A stretch of DNA of 64,000 nt, from positions 10,168,001 to 10,232,000 of the forward strand of contig NC_003279.8 of assembly GCF_000002985.6 (NCBI RefSeq), written 5' to 3'. Shown piece by piece: positions 36,106-51,100 of this stretch. The stretch's first letter is position 1, and each line of letters begins with the position of its first letter. This DNA is from Caenorhabditis elegans (Eukaryota > Nematoda > Chromadorea > Rhabditida > Rhabditidae). A model generated the notes under the pieces. It was not told where the DNA came from and did no database searches. It saw only the letters and a program-made list of their open reading frames with translations. Both the position numbers and the translations under genes were made by a program.

Positions 36106-39100
36106 TTTTGTTAAAAGAAAACCATTGCCAACTGAATAGGTTGATTTGTGTTTTCTTTCTGAAATTCTAAGAATTTTGGTAAAAGAAAACCATTGTCAAC
36201 TGAATAGGTTGATTTGTGTTTTCTTTCTGAAATTCTAAGAATTTTGTTAAAAGAAAACCATTGTCAACTGAATAGGTTATTTGTGTTTTCTTTCTGAAAT
36301 TCTAAGAATTTTGGTAAAAGAAAACCATTGTCAACTGAATAGGTTGATTTGTGTTTTCTTTCTGAAATTCTAAGAATTTTGTTAAAAGAAAACCATTGTC
36401 AACTGAATAGGTTGATTTGTGTTTTCTTTCTGAAATTCTAAGAATTTTGGTAAAAGAAAACCATTGTCAACTGAATAGGTTGATTTGTGTTTTCTTTCTG
36501 AAATTCTAAGAATTTTGGTAAAAGAAAACCATTGTCAACTGAATAGGTTGATTTGTGTTTTCTTTCTGAAATTCTAAGAATTTTGGTAAAAGAAAACCAT
36601 TGTCAACTGAATAGGTTGATTTGTGTTTTCTTTAAAATTTTAAAAAATTTGGTAAAAGAAAACCATTGTCAACTGAATAGGTTGATTTGTGTTTTCTTTC
36701 TGAAATTCTAAGAATTTTGTTAAAAGAAAACCATTGTCAACTGAATAGGTTGATTTGTGTTTTCTTTAAAATTTTACAAAATTTGGTAAAAGAAAACCAT
36801 TGTCAACTGAATAGGTTGATTTGTGTTTTCTTTCTGAAATTCTAAGAATTTTGGTAAAAGAAAACCATTGTCAACTGAATAGGTTGATTTGTGTTTTCTT
36901 TAAAATTTTAAAAAATTTGGTAAAAGAAAACCATTGTCAACTGAATAGGTTGATTTGTGTTTTCTTTCTGAAATTCTAAGAATTTTGGTAAAAGAAAACC
37001 ATTGTCAACTGAATAGGTTGATTTATGTTTTCTTTCTGAAATTCTAAGAATTTTGTTAAAAGAAAACCATTGTCAACTGAATAGGTTGATTTGTGTTTTC
37101 TTTCTGAAATTCTAAGAATTTTGGTAAAAGAAAACCATTGTCAACTGAATAGGTTGATTTGTGTTTTCTTTCTGAAATTCTAAGAATTTTGGTAAAAGAA
37201 AACCATTGTCAACTGAATAGGTTGATTTGTGTTTTCTTTCTGAAATTCTAAGAATTTTGTTAAAAGAAACCATTGTCAACTGAATAGGTTGATTTGTGTT
37301 TTCTTTCTGAAATTCTAAGAATTTTGGTAAAAGAAAACCATTGTCAACTGAATAGGTTGATTTGTGTTTTCTTTAAAATTTTACAAAATTTGTTAAAAGA
37401 AAACCATTGTCAACTGAATAGGTGATTTGTGTTTTCTTTCTGAAATTCTAAGAATTTTGTCAAAAGAAACATTGTCAACTGAATAGGTTGATTGTGTTTT
37501 CTTTCTGAAATTCTAAGAACTTTGTTAAAAGAAAACCATTGTCAACTGAATAGGTTGATTTGTGTTTTCTTTAAAATTTTACAAAATTTGGTAAAAGAAA
37601 ACCATTGTCAACTGAATAGGTTGATTTGTGTTTTCTTTCTGAAATTCTAAGAATTTTGTTAAAAGAAAACCATTGTCAACTGAATAGGTTGATTTGTGTT
37701 TTCTTTAAAATTTTAAAAAATTTGGTAAAAGAAAACCATTGTCAACTGAATAGGTTGATTTGTGTTTTCTTTCTGAAATTCTAAGAATTTTGTTAAAAGA
37801 AAACCATTGTCAACTGAATAGGTTGATTTGTGTTTTCTTTAAAATTTTAAAAAATTTGGTAAAAGAAAACCATTGTCAACTGAATAGGTTGATTTGTGTT
37901 TTCTTTAAAATTTTAAAAAATTTGGTAAAAGAAAACCATTGTCAACTGAATAGGTTGATTTGTGTTTTCTTTCTGAAATTCTAAGAATTTTGTTAAAAGA
38001 AAACCATTGTCAACTGAATAGGTTGATTTGTGTTTTCTTTAAAATTTTAAAAAATTTGGTAAAAGAAAACCATTGTCAACTGAATAGGTTGATTTGTGTT
38101 TTCTTTAAAATTTTACGGAATTTGTTAAAAAAAAACCATTGTCGACTGGGGAGGTTGATTTGTGTTTTCTTTCTGAAATTCTAAGAATTTTGTTAAAAGA
38201 AACCATTGTCAACTGAATAGGTTGATTTGTGTTTTCTTTCTGAAATTCTAAGAATTTTGGTAAAAGAAAACCATTGTCAACTGAATAGGTTGATTTGTGT
38301 TTTCTTTAAAATTTTACAAAATTTGTTAAAAGAAAACCATTGTCAACTGAATAGGTTGATTTGTGTTTTCTTTCTGAAATTCTAAGAATTTTGGTAAAAG
38401 AAAACCATTGTCAACTGAATAGGTTGATTTGTGTTTTCTTTCTGAAATTCTAAGAATTTTGGTAAAAGAAAACCATTGTCAACTGAATAGGTTGATTTGT
38501 GTTTTCTTTCTGAAATTCTAAGAATTTTGGTAAAAGAAAACCATTGTCAACTGAATAGGTTGATTTGTGTTTTCTTTAAAATTTTACAAAATTTGTTAAA
38601 AGAAAACCATTGTCAACTGAATAGGTTGATTTGTGTTTTCTTTCTGAAATTCTAAGAATTTTGTTAAAAGAAAACCATTGTCAACTGAATAGGTTGATTT
38701 GTGTTTTCTTTCTGAAATTCTAAGAATTTTGGTAAAAGAAAACCATTGTCAACTGAATAGGTTGATTTGTGTTTTCTTTCTGAAATTCTAAGAATTTTGG
38801 TAAAAGAAAACCATTGTCAACTGAATAGGTTGATTTGTGTTTTCTTTAAAATTTTACAAAATTTGGTAAAAGAAAACCATTGTCAACTGAATAGGTTGAT
38901 TTGTGTTTTCTTTCTGAAATTCTAAGAATTTTGGTAAAAGAAAACCATTGTCAACTGAATAGGTTGATTTGTGTTTTCTTTAAAATTTTACAAAATTTGT
39001 TAAAAGAAAACCATTGTCAACTGAATAGGTTGATTTGTGTTTTCTTTCTGAAATTCTAAGAATTTTGGTAAAAGAAAACCATTGTCAACTGAATAGGTTG

Positions 39101-42100
39101 ATTTGTGTTTTCTTTCTGAAATTCTAAGAATTTTGGTAAAAGAAAACCATTGTCAACTGAATAGGTTGATTTGTGTTTTCTTTAAAATTTTAAAAAAATT
39201 TGGTAAAAGAAAACCATTGTCAACTGAATAGGTTGATTTGTGTTTTCTTTAAAATTTTAAAAAATTTGGTAAAAGAAAACCATTGTCAACTGAATAGGTT
39301 GATTTGTGTTTTCTTTAAAATTTTACAAAATTTGGTAAAAGAAAACCATTGTCAACTGAATAGGTTGATTTGTGTTTTCTTTAAAATTTTACAAAATTTG
39401 GTAAAAGAAAACCATTGTCTACTGAATAGGTTGATTTGTGTGTTCTTTAAAATTTTACAAAATTTGGTAAAAGACAACCATTGTCAACTGAATAGGTTGA
39501 TTTGTGTGTTCTTTAAAATTTTACAAAATTTGGTAAAAGACAACCATTGTCAACTGAATAGGTTGATTTGTGTTGTCTTCTAAATTTTAAAAAATTTGGT
39601 AAAAGAAAACCATTGTCAACTGAATAGGTTGATTTGTGTTTTCTTTAAAATTTTAAAAAATTTGGTAAAAGAAAACCATTGTCAACTGAATAGGTTGATT
39701 TGTGTTTTCTTTAAAATTTTAAAAAAATTTGGTAAAAGAAAACCATTGTCAACTGAATAGGTTGATTTGTGTTTTCTTTCTGAAATTCTAAGAATTTTGT
39801 TAAAAGAAAACCATTGTCAACTGAATAGGTTGATTTGTGTTTTCTTTCTGAAATTCTAAGAATTTTGGTAAAAGAAAACCATTGTCAACTGAATAGGTTG
39901 ATTTGTGTTTTCTTTCTGAAATTCTGACACCTTTGTTAAAACAAAACCATTGTCAACTGAATAGGTTGATTTGTGTTTTCTTTCTGAAATTCTAACAATT
40001 TTGGTAAAACAAAACCATTGTCAACTGAATAGGTTGATTTGTGTTTTCTTTAAAATTTTACAAAATTTGGTAAAAGAAAACCATTGTCAACTGAATAGGT
40101 TGATTTGTGTTTTCTTTCTGAAATTCTAAGAATTTTGGTAAAAGAAAACCATTGTCAACTGAATAGGTTGATTTGTGTTTTCTTTAAAATTTTACAAAAT
40201 TTGTAAAAAGAAAACCATTGTCAACTGAATAGGTTGATTTGTGTTTTCTTTAAAATTTTACAAAATTTGGTAAAAGAAAACCATTGTCAACTGAATAGGT
40301 TGATTTGTGTTTTCTTTCTGAAATTCTAAGAATTTTGTTAAAAGAAAACCATTGTCAACTGAATAGGTTGATTTGTGTTTTCTTTCTGAAATTCTAAGAA
40401 TTTTGGTAAAAGAAAACCATTGTCAACTGAATAGGTTGATTTGTGTTTTCTTTAAAATTTTACAAAATTTGGTAAAAGAAAACCATTGTCAACTGAATAG
40501 GTTGATTTGTGTTTTCTTTAAAATTTTACAAAATTTGGTAAAAGAAAACCATTGTCAACTGAATAGGTTGATTTGTGTTTTCTTTCTGAAATTCTAAGAA
40601 TTTTGGTAAAAGAAAACCATTGTCAACTGAATAGGTTGATTTGTGTTTTCTTTAAAATTTTAAAAAATTTGGTAAAAGAAAACCATTGTCAACTGAATAG
40701 GTTGATTTGTGTTTTCTTTCTGAAATTCTAAGAATTTTGTTAAAAGAAAACCATTGTCAACTGAATAGGTTGATTTGTGTTTTCTTTAAAATTTTACAAA
40801 ATTTGGTAAAAGAAAACCATTGTCAACTGAATAGGTTGATTTGTGTTTTCTTTCTGAAATTCTAAGAATTTTGGTAAAAGAAAACCATTGTCAACTGAAT
40901 AGGTTGATTTGTGTTTTCTTTCTGAAATTCTAAGAATTTTGGTAAAAGAAAACCATTGTCAACTGAATAGGTTGATTTGTGTTTTCTTTCTGAAATTCTA
41001 AGAATTTTGGTAAAAGAAAACCATTGTCAACTGAATAGGTTGATTTGTGTTTTCTTTCTGAAATTCTAAGAATTTTGTTAAAAGAAAACCATTGTCAACT
41101 GAATAGGTTGATTTGTGTTTTCTTTCTGAAATTCTAAGAATTTTGGTAAAAGAAAACCATTGTCAACTGAATAGGTTGATTTGTGTTTTCTTTCTGAAAT
41201 TCTAAGAATTTTGGTAAAAGAAAACCATTGTCAACTGAATAGGTTGATTTGTGTTTTCTTTCTGAAATTCTAAGAATTTTGTTAAAAGAAAACCATTGTC
41301 AACTGAATAGGTTGATTTGTGTTTTCTTTAAAATTTTACAAAATTTGGTAAAAGAAAACCATTGTCAACTGAATAGGTTGATTTGTGTTTTCTTTCTGAA
41401 ATTCTAAGAATTTTGGTAAAAAAAAACCATTGTCAACTGAATAGGTTGATTTATGTTTTCTTTCTGAAATTCTAAGAATTTTGGTAAAAGAAAACCATTG
41501 TCAACTGAATAGGTTGATTTGTGTTTTCTTTCTGAAATTCTAAGAATTTTGGTAAAAGAAAACCATTGTCAACTGAATAGGTTGATTTATGTTTTCTTTC
41601 TGAAATTCTAAGAATTTTGTTAAAAGAAAACCATTGTCAACTGAATAGGTTGATTTGTGTTTTCTTTCTGAAATTCTAAGAATTTTGGTAAAAGAAAACC
41701 ATTGTCAACTGAATAGGTTGATTTATGTTTTCTTTCTGAAATTCTAAGAATTTTGTTAAAAGAAAACCATTGTCAACTGAATAGGTTGATTTATGTTTTC
41801 TTTCTGAAATTCTAAGAATTTGTTAAAAGAAAACCATTGTCAACTGAATAGGTTGATTTGTGTTTTCTTTCTGAAATTCTAAGAATTTTGGTAAAAGAAA
41901 ACCATTGTCAACTGAATAGGTTGATTTATGTTTTCTTTCTGAAATTCTAAGAATTTTGTTAAAAGAAAACCATTGTCAACTGAATAGGTGGATTTATGTT
42001 TTCTTTCTGAAATTCTAAGAATTTTGGTAAAAGAAAACCATTGTCAACTGAATAGGTTGATTTATGTTTTCTTTCTGAAATTCTAAGAATTTTGTTAAAA

Positions 42101-45100
42101 GAAAACCATTGTCAACTGAATAGGTTGATTTGTGTTTTCTTTCTGAAATTCTAAGAATTTTGTTAAAAGAAAACCATTGTCAACTGAATAGGTTGATTTG
42201 TGTTTTCTTTCTGAAATTCTAAGAATTTTGGTAAAAGAAAACCATTGTCAACTGAATAGGTTGATTTATGTTTTCTTTCTGAAATTCTAAGAATTTTGTT
42301 AAAAGAAAACCATTGTCAACTGAATAGGTTGATTTATGTTTTCTTTCTGAAATTCTAAGAATTTTGTTAAAAGAAAACCATTGTCAACTGAATAGGTTGA
42401 TTTATGTTTTCTTTCTGAAATTCTAAGAATTTTGGTAAAAGAAAACCATTGTCAACTGAATAGGTTGATTTGTGTTTTCTTTCTGAAATTCTAAGAATTT
42501 TGTTAAAAGAAAACCATTGTCAACTGAATAGGTTGATTTGTGTTTTCTTTCTGAAATTCTAAGAATTTTGGTAAAAGAAAACCATTGTCAACTGAATAGG
42601 TTGATTTGTGTTTTCTTTAAAATTTTTAAAAATTTGGTAAAAGAAAACCATTGTCAACTGAATAGGTTGATTTATGTTTTCTTTCTGAAATTCTAAGAAT
42701 TTTGTTAAAAGAAAACCATTGTCAACTGAATAGGTTGATTTATGTTTTCTTTCTGAAATTCTAAGAATTTTGGTAAAAGAAAACCATTGTCAACTGAATA
42801 GGTTGATTTATGTTTTCTTTCTGAAATTCTAAGAATTTTGTTAAAAGAAAACCATTGTCAACTGAATAGGTTGATTTATGTTTTCTTTCTGAAATTCTAA
42901 GAATTTTGTTAAAAGAAAACCATTGTCAACTGAATAGGTTGATTTGTGTTTTCTTTAAAATTTTACAAAATTTGTTAAAAGAAAACCATTGTCAACTGAA
43001 TAGGTTGATTTGTGTTTTCTTTCTGAAATTCTAAGAATTTTGGTAAAAGAAAACCATTGTCAACTGAATAGGTTGATTTGTGTTTTCTTTAAAATTTTAA
43101 AAAATTTGGTAAAAGAAAACCATTGTCAACTGAATAGGTTGATTTGTGTTTTCTTTAAAATTTTACAAAATTTGGTAAAAGAAAACCATTGTCAACTGAA
43201 TAGGTTGATTTATGTTTTCTTTCTGAAATTCTAAGAATTTTGTTAAAAGAAAACCATTGTCAACTGAATAGGTTGATTTATGTTTTCTTTCTGAAATTCT
43301 AAGAATTTTGTTAAAAGAAAACCATTGTCAACTGAATAGGTTGATTTATGTTTTCTTTCTGAAATTCTAAGAATTTTGGTAAAAGAAAACCATTGTCAAC
43401 TGAATAGGTTGATTTATGTTTTCTTTCTGAAATTCTAAGAATTTTGGTAAAAGAAAACCATTGTCAACTGAATAGGTTGATTTGTGTTTTCTTTCTGAAA
43501 TTCTAAGAATTTTGTTAAAAGAAAACCATTGTCAACTGAATAGGTTGATTTGTGTTTTCTTTAAAATTTTAAAAAATTTGGTAAAAGAAAACCATTGTCA
43601 ACTGAATAGGTTGATTTGTGTTTTCTTTAAAATTTTAAAAAATTTGGTAAAAGAAAACCATTGTCAACTGAATAGGTTGATTTGTGTTTTCTTTCTGAAA
43701 TTCTAAGAATTTTGGTAAAAGAAAACCATTGTCAACTGAATAGGTTGATTTGTGTTTTCTTTCTGAAATTCTAAGAATTTTGTTAAAAGAAAACCATTGT
43801 CAACTGAATAGGTTGATTTGTGTTTTCTTTCTGAAATTCTAAGAATTTTGGTAAAAGAAAACCATTGTCAACTGAATAGGTTGATTTATGTTTTCTTTCT
43901 GAAATTCTAAGAATTTTGTTAAAAGAAAACCATTGTCAACTGAATAGGTTGATTTATGTTTTCTTTCTGAAATTCTAAGAATTTTGGTAAAAGAAAACCA
44001 TTGTCAACTGAATAGGTTGATTTATGTTTTCTTTCTGAAATTCTAAGAATTTTGTTAAAAGAAAACCATTGTCAACTGAATAGGTTGATTTATGTTTTCT
44101 TTCTGAAATTCTAAGAATTTTGGTAAAAGAAAACCATTGTCAACTGAATAGGTTGATTTATGTTTTCTTTCTGAAATTCTAAGAATTTTGTTAAAAGAAA
44201 ACCATTGTCAACTGAATAGGTTGATTTATGTTTTCTTTCTGAAATTCTAAGAATTTTGTTAAAAGAAAACCATTGTCAACTGAATAGGTTGATTTATGTT
44301 TTCTTTCTGAAATTCTAAGAATTTTGGTAAAAGAAAACCATTGTCAACTGAATAGGTTGATTTGTGTTTTCTTTCTGAAATTCTAAGAATTTTGTTAAAA
44401 GAAAACCATTGTCAACTGAATAGGTTGATTTGTGTTTTCTTTAAAATTTTACAAAATTTGTTAAAAGAAAACCATTGTCAACTGAATAGGTTGATTTGTG
44501 TTTTCTTTCTGAAATTCTAAGAATTTTGGTAAAAGAAAACCATTGTCAACTGAATAGGTTGATTTGTGTTTTCTTTCTGAAATTCTAAGAATTTTGGTAA
44601 AAGAAAACCATTGTCAACTGAATAGGTTGATTTGTGTTTTCTTTAAAATTTTAAAAAATTTGGTAAAAGAAAACCATTGTCAACTGAATAGGTTGATTTG
44701 TGTTTTCTTTCTGAAATTCTAAGAATTTTGGTAAAAGAAAACCATTGTCAACTGAATAGGTTGATTTGTGTTTTCTTTAAAATTTTACAAAATTTGTTAA
44801 AAGAAAACCATTGTCAACTGAATAGGTTGATTTGTGTTTTCTTTCTGAAATTCTAAGAATTTTGTTAAAAGAAAACCATTGTCAACTGAATAGGTTGATT
44901 TGTGTTTTCTTTCTGAAATTCTAAGAATTTTGGTAAAAGAAAACCATTGTCAACTGAATAGGTTGATTTGTGTTTTCTTTCTGAAATTCTAAGAATTTTG
45001 TTAAAAGAAAACCATTGTCAACTGAATAGGTTGATTTGTGTTTTCTTTCTGAAATTCTAAGAATTTTGGTAAAAGAAAACCATTGTCAACTGAATAGGTT

Positions 45101-48100
45101 GATTTGTGTTTTCTTTCTGAAATTCTAAGAATTTTGTTAAAAGAAAACCATTGTCAACTGAATAGGTTGATTTGTGTTTTCTTTCTGAAATTCTAAGAAT
45201 TTTGTTAAAAGAAAACCATTGTCAACTGAATAGGTTGATTTGTGTTTTCTTTAAAATTTTAAAAAATTTGGTAAAAGAAAACCATTGTCAACTGAATAGG
45301 TTGATTTGTGTTTTCTTTCTGAAATTCTAAGAATTTTGTTAAAAGAAAACCATTGTCAACTGAATAGGTTGATTTGTGTTTTCTTTCTGAAATTCTAAGA
45401 ATTTTGGTAAAAGAAAACCATTGTCAACTGAATAGGTTGATTTGTGTTTTCTTTAAAATTTTAAAAAATTTGGTAAAAGAAAACCATTGTCAACTGAATA
45501 GGTTGATTTGTGTTTTCTTTCTGAAATTCTAAGAATTTTGGTAAAAGAAAACCATTGTCAACTGAATAGGTTGATTTGTGTTTTCTTTCTGAAATTCTAA
45601 GAACTTTGTTAAAAGAAAACCATTGTCAACTGAATAGGTTGATTTGTGTTTTCTTTCTGAAATTCTAAGAACTTTGTTAAAAGAAAACCATTGTCAACTG
45701 AATAGGTTGATTTGTGTTTTCTTTCTGAAATTCTAAGAACTTTGTTAAAAGAAAACCATTGTCAACTGAATAGGTTGATTTGTGTTTTCTTTCTGAAATT
45801 CTAAGAACTTTGTTAAAAGAAAACCATTGTCAACTGAATAGGTTGATTTGTGTTTTCTTTAAAATTTTAAAAAATTTGGTAAAAGAAAACCATTGTCAAC
45901 TGAATAGGTTGATTTGTGTTTTCTTTCTGAAATTCTAAGAATTTTGGTAAAAGAAAACCATTGTCAACTGAATAGGTTGATTTGTGTTTTCTTTCTGAAA
46001 TTCTAAGAACTTTGTTAAAAGAAAACCATTGTCAACTGAATAGGTTGATTTGTGTTTTCTTTCTGAAATTCTAAGAACTTTGTTAAAAGAAAACCATTGT
46101 CAACTGAATAGGTTGATTTGTGTTTTCTTTCTGAAATTCTAAGAACTTTGTTAAAAGAAAACCATTGTCAACTGAATAGGTTGATTTGTGTTTTCTTTCT
46201 GAAATTCTAAGAACTTTGTTAAAAGAAAACCATTGTCAACTGAATAGGTTGATTTGTGTTTTCTTTAAAATTTTAAAAAATTTGGTAAAAGAAAACCATT
46301 GTCAACTGAATAGGTTGATTTGTGTTTTCTTTCTGAAATTCTAAGAATTTTGTTAAAAGAAAACCATTGTCAACTGAATAGGTTGATTTGTGTTTTCTTT
46401 AAAATTTTAAAAAATTTGGTAAAAGAAAACCATTGTCAACTGAATAGGTTGATTTGTGTTTTCTTTAAAATTTTAAAAAATTTGGTAAAAGAAAACCATT
46501 GTCAACTGAATAGGTTGATTTGTGTTTTCTTTCTGAAATTCTAAGAATTTTGTTAAAAGAAAACCATTGTCAACTGAATAGGTTGATTTGTGTTTTCTTT
46601 AAAATTTTAAAAAATTTGGTAAAAGAAAACCATTGTCAACTGAATAGGTTGATTTGTGTTTTCTTTCTGAAATTCTAAGAATTTTGTTAAAAGAAAACCA
46701 TTGTCAACTGAATAGGTTGATTTGTGTTTTCTTTAAAATTTTAAAAAATTTGGTAAAAGAAAACCATTGTCAACTGAATAGGTTGATTTGTGTTTTCTTT
46801 AAAATTTTAAAAAATTTGGTAAAAGAAAACCATTGTCAACTGAATAGGTTGATTTGTGTTTTCTTTCTGAAATTCTAAGAATTTTGGTAAAAGAAAACCA
46901 TTGTCAACTGAATAGGTTGATTTGTGTTTTCTTTCTGAAATTCTAAGAATTTTGGTAAAAGAAAACCATTGTCAACTGAATAGGTTGATGTGTGTTCTCT
47001 TTAAAATTTTAAAAAATTTGGTAAAAGAAAACCATTGTCAACTGAATAGGTTGATTTGTGTTTTCTTTCTGAAATTCTAAGAATTTTGGTAAAAGAAAAC
47101 CATTGTCAACTGAATAGGTTGATGTGTGTTTTCTTTAAAATTTTACAAAATTTGGTAAAAGAAAACCATTGTCAACTGAATAGGTTGATTTGTGTTTTCT
47201 TTCTGAAATTCTAAGAATTTTGGTAAAAGAAAACCATTGTCAACTGAATAGGTTGATTTGTGTTTTCTTTAAAATTTTACAAAATTTGGTAAAAGAAAAC
47301 CATTGTCAACTGAATAGGTTGATTTGTGTTTTCTTTCTGAAATTCTAAGAATTTTGGTAAAAGAAAACCATTGTCAACTGAATAGGTTGATTTGTGTTTT
47401 CTTTAAAATTTTACAAAATTTGGTAAAAGAAAACCATTGTCAACTGAATAGGTTGATTTGTGTTTTCTTTCTGAAATTCTAAGAATTTTGTTAAAAGAAA
47501 ACCATTGTCAACTGAATAGGTTGATTTGTGTTTTCTTTAAAATTTTAAAAAATTTGGTAAAAGAAAACCATTGTCAACTGAATAGGTTGATTTGTGTTTT
47601 CTTTCTGAAATTCTAAGAATTTTGTTAAAAGAAAACCATTGTCAACTGAATAGGTTGATTTGTGTTTTCTTTAAAATTTTACAAAATTTGGTAAAAGAAA
47701 ACCATTGTCAACTGAATAGGTTGATTTGTGTTTTCTTTAAAATTTTACAAAATTTGGTAAAAGAAAACCATTGTCAACTGAATAGGTTGATTTGTGTTTT
47801 CTTTAAAATTTTAAAAAATTTGGTAAAAGAAAACCATTGTCAACTGAATAGGTTGATTTGTGTTTTCTTTAAAATTTTAAAAAATTTGGTAAAAGAAAAC
47901 CATTGTCAACTGAATAGGTTGATTTGTGTTTTCTTTAAAATTTTAAAAAATTTGGTAAAAGAAAACCATTGTCAACTGAATAGGTTGATTTGTGTTTTCT
48001 TTAAAATTTTAAAAAATTTGGTAAAAGAAAACCATTGTCAACTGAATAGGTTGATTTGTGTTTTCTTTCTGAAATTCTAAGAATTTTGGTAAAAGAAAAC

Positions 48101-51100
48101 CATTGTCAACTGAATAGGTTGATTTGTGTTTTCTTTCTGAAATTCTAAGAATTTTGGTAAAAGAAAACCATTGTCAACTGAATAGGTTGATTTATGTTTT
48201 CTTTCTGAAATTCTAAGAATTTTGTTAAAAGAACACCATTGTCAACTGAATAGGTTGATTTATGTTTTCTTTCTGAAATTCTAAGAATTTTGTTAAAAGA
48301 AAACCATTGTCAACTGAATAGGTTGATTTGTGTTTTCTTTAAAATTTTAAAAAATTTGGTGAAAGAAAACCATTGTCAACTGAATAGGTTGATTTGTGTT
48401 TTCTTTAAAATTTTACAAAATTTGGTAAAAGAAAACCATTGTCAACTGAATAGGTTGATTTGTGTTTTCTTTCTGAAATTCTAAGAATTTTGGTAAAAGA
48501 AAACCATTGTCAACTGAATAGGTTGATTTATGTTTTCTTTCTGAAATTCTAAGAATTTTGTTAAAAGAAAACCATTGTCAACTGAATAGGTTGATTTATG
48601 TTTTCTTTCTGAAATTCTAAGAATTTTGGTAAAAGAAAACCATTGTCAACTGAATAGGTTGATTTATGTTTTCTTTCTGAAATTCTAAGAATTTTGTTAA
48701 AAGAAAACCATTGTCAACTGAATAGGTTGATTTGTGTTTTCTTTAAAATTTTACAAAATTTGGTAAAAGAAAACCATTGTCAACTGAATAGGTTGATTTG
48801 TGTTTTCTTTAAAATTTTACAAAATTTGGTAAAAGAAAACCATTGTCAACTGAATAGGTTGATTTGTGTTTTCTTTAAAATTTTACAAAATTTGGTAAAA
48901 GAAAACCATTGTCAACTGAATAGGTTGATTTGTGTTTTCTTTCTGAAATTCTAAGAATTTTGGTAAAAGAAAACCATTGTCAACTGAATAGGTTGATTTG
49001 TGTTTTCTTTAAAATTTTAAAAAATTTGGTAAAAGAAAACCATTGTCAACTGAATAGGTTGATTTGTGTTTTCTTTAAAATTTTACAAAATTTGGTAAAA
49101 GAAAACCATTGTCAACTGAATAGGTTGATTTGTGTTTTCTTTCTGAAATTCTAAGAATTTTGTTAAAAGAAAACCATTGTCAACTGAATAGGTTGATTTG
49201 TGTTTTCTTTAAAATTTTAAAAAATTTGGTAAAAGAAAACCATTGTCAACTGAATAGGTTGATTTGTGTTTTCTTTCTGAAATTCTAAGAATTTTGTTAA
49301 AAGAAAACCATTGTCAACTGAATAGGTTGATTTGTGTTTTCTTTAAAATTTTACAAAATTTGTTAAAAGAAAACCATTGTCAACTGAATAGGTTGATTTG
49401 TGTTTTCTTTCTGAAATTCTAAGAATTTTGTTAAAAGAAAACCATTGTCAACTGAATAGGTTGATTTGTGTTTTCTTTCTGAAATTCTAAGAATTTTGGT
49501 AAAAGAAAACCATTGTCAACTGAATAGGTTGATTTGTGTTTTCTTTCTGAAATTCTAAGAATTTTGTTAAAAGAAAACCATTGTCAACTGAATAGGTTGA
49601 TTTGTGTTTTCTTTCTGAAATTCTAAGAATTTTGTTAAAAGAAAACCATTGTCAACTGAATAGGTTGATTTATGTTTTCTTTCTGAAATTCTAAGAATTT
49701 TGGTAAAAGAAAACCATTGTCAACTGAATAGGTTGATTTGTGTTTTCTTTCTGAAATTCTAAGAATTTTGTTAAAAGAAAACCATTGTCAACTGAATAGG
49801 TTGATTTGTGTTTTCTTTCTGAAATTCTAAGAATTTTGTTAAAAGAAAACCATTGTCAACTGAATAGGTTGATTTGTGTTTTCTTTAAAATTTTACAAAA
49901 TTTGGTAAAAGAAAACCATTGTCAACTGAATAGGTTGATTTGTGTTTTCTTTCTGAAATTCTAAGAATTTTGTTAAAAGAAAACCATTGTCAACTGAATA
50001 GGTTGATTTGTGTTTTCTTTTTGAAATTCTAAGAATTTTGGTAAAAGAAAACCATTGTCAACTGAATAGGTTGATTTGTGTTTTCTTTAAAATTTTACAA
50101 AATTTGGTAAAAGAAAACCATTGTCAACTGAATAGGTTGATTTGTGTTTTCTTTAAAATTTTACAAAATTTGGTAAAAGAAAACCATTGTCAACTGAATA
50201 GGTTGATTTGTGTTTTCTTTCTGAAATTCTAAGAATTTTGGTAAAAGAAAACCATTGTCAACTGAATAGGTTGATTTGTGTTTTCTTTAAAATTTTAAAA
50301 AATTTGGTAAAAGAAAACCATTGTCAACTGAATAGGTTGATTTGTGTTTTCTTTCTGAAATTCTAAGAATTTTGTTAAAAGAAAACCATTGTCAACTGAA
50401 TAGGTTGATTTGTGTTTTCTTTAAAATTTTACAAAATTTGGTAAAAGAAAACCATTGTCAACTGAATAGGTTGATTTGTGTTTTCTTTCTGAAATTCTAA
50501 GAATTTTGGTAAAAGAAAACCATTGTCAACTGAATAGGTTGATTTGTGTTTTCTTTCTGAAATTCTAAGAATTTTGGTAAAAGAAAACCATTGTCAACTG
50601 AATAGGTTGATTTGTGTTTTCTTTAAAATTTTACAAAATTTGGTAAAAGAAAACCATTGTCAACTGAATAGGTTGATTTGTGTTTTCTTTCTGAAATTCT
50701 AAGAATTTTGTTAAAAGAAAACCATTGTCAACTGAATAGGTTGATTTGTGTTTTCTTTCTGAAATTCTAAGAATTTTGGTAAAAGAAAACCATTGTCAAC
50801 TGAATAGGTTGATTTGTGTTTTCTTTAAAATTTTACAAAATTTGGTAAAAGAAAACCATTGTCAACTGAATAGGTTGATTTGTGTTTTCTTTCTGAAATT
50901 CTAAGAATTTTGTTAAAAGAAAACCATTGTCAACTGAATAGGTTGATTTGTGTTTTCTTTCTGAAATTCTAAGAATTTTGGTAAAAGAAAACCATTGTCA
51001 ACTGAATAGGTTGATTTGTGTTTTCTTTCTGAAATTCTAAGAATTTTGTTAAAAGAAAACCATTGTCAACTGAATAGGTTGATTTGTGTTTTCTTTAAAA

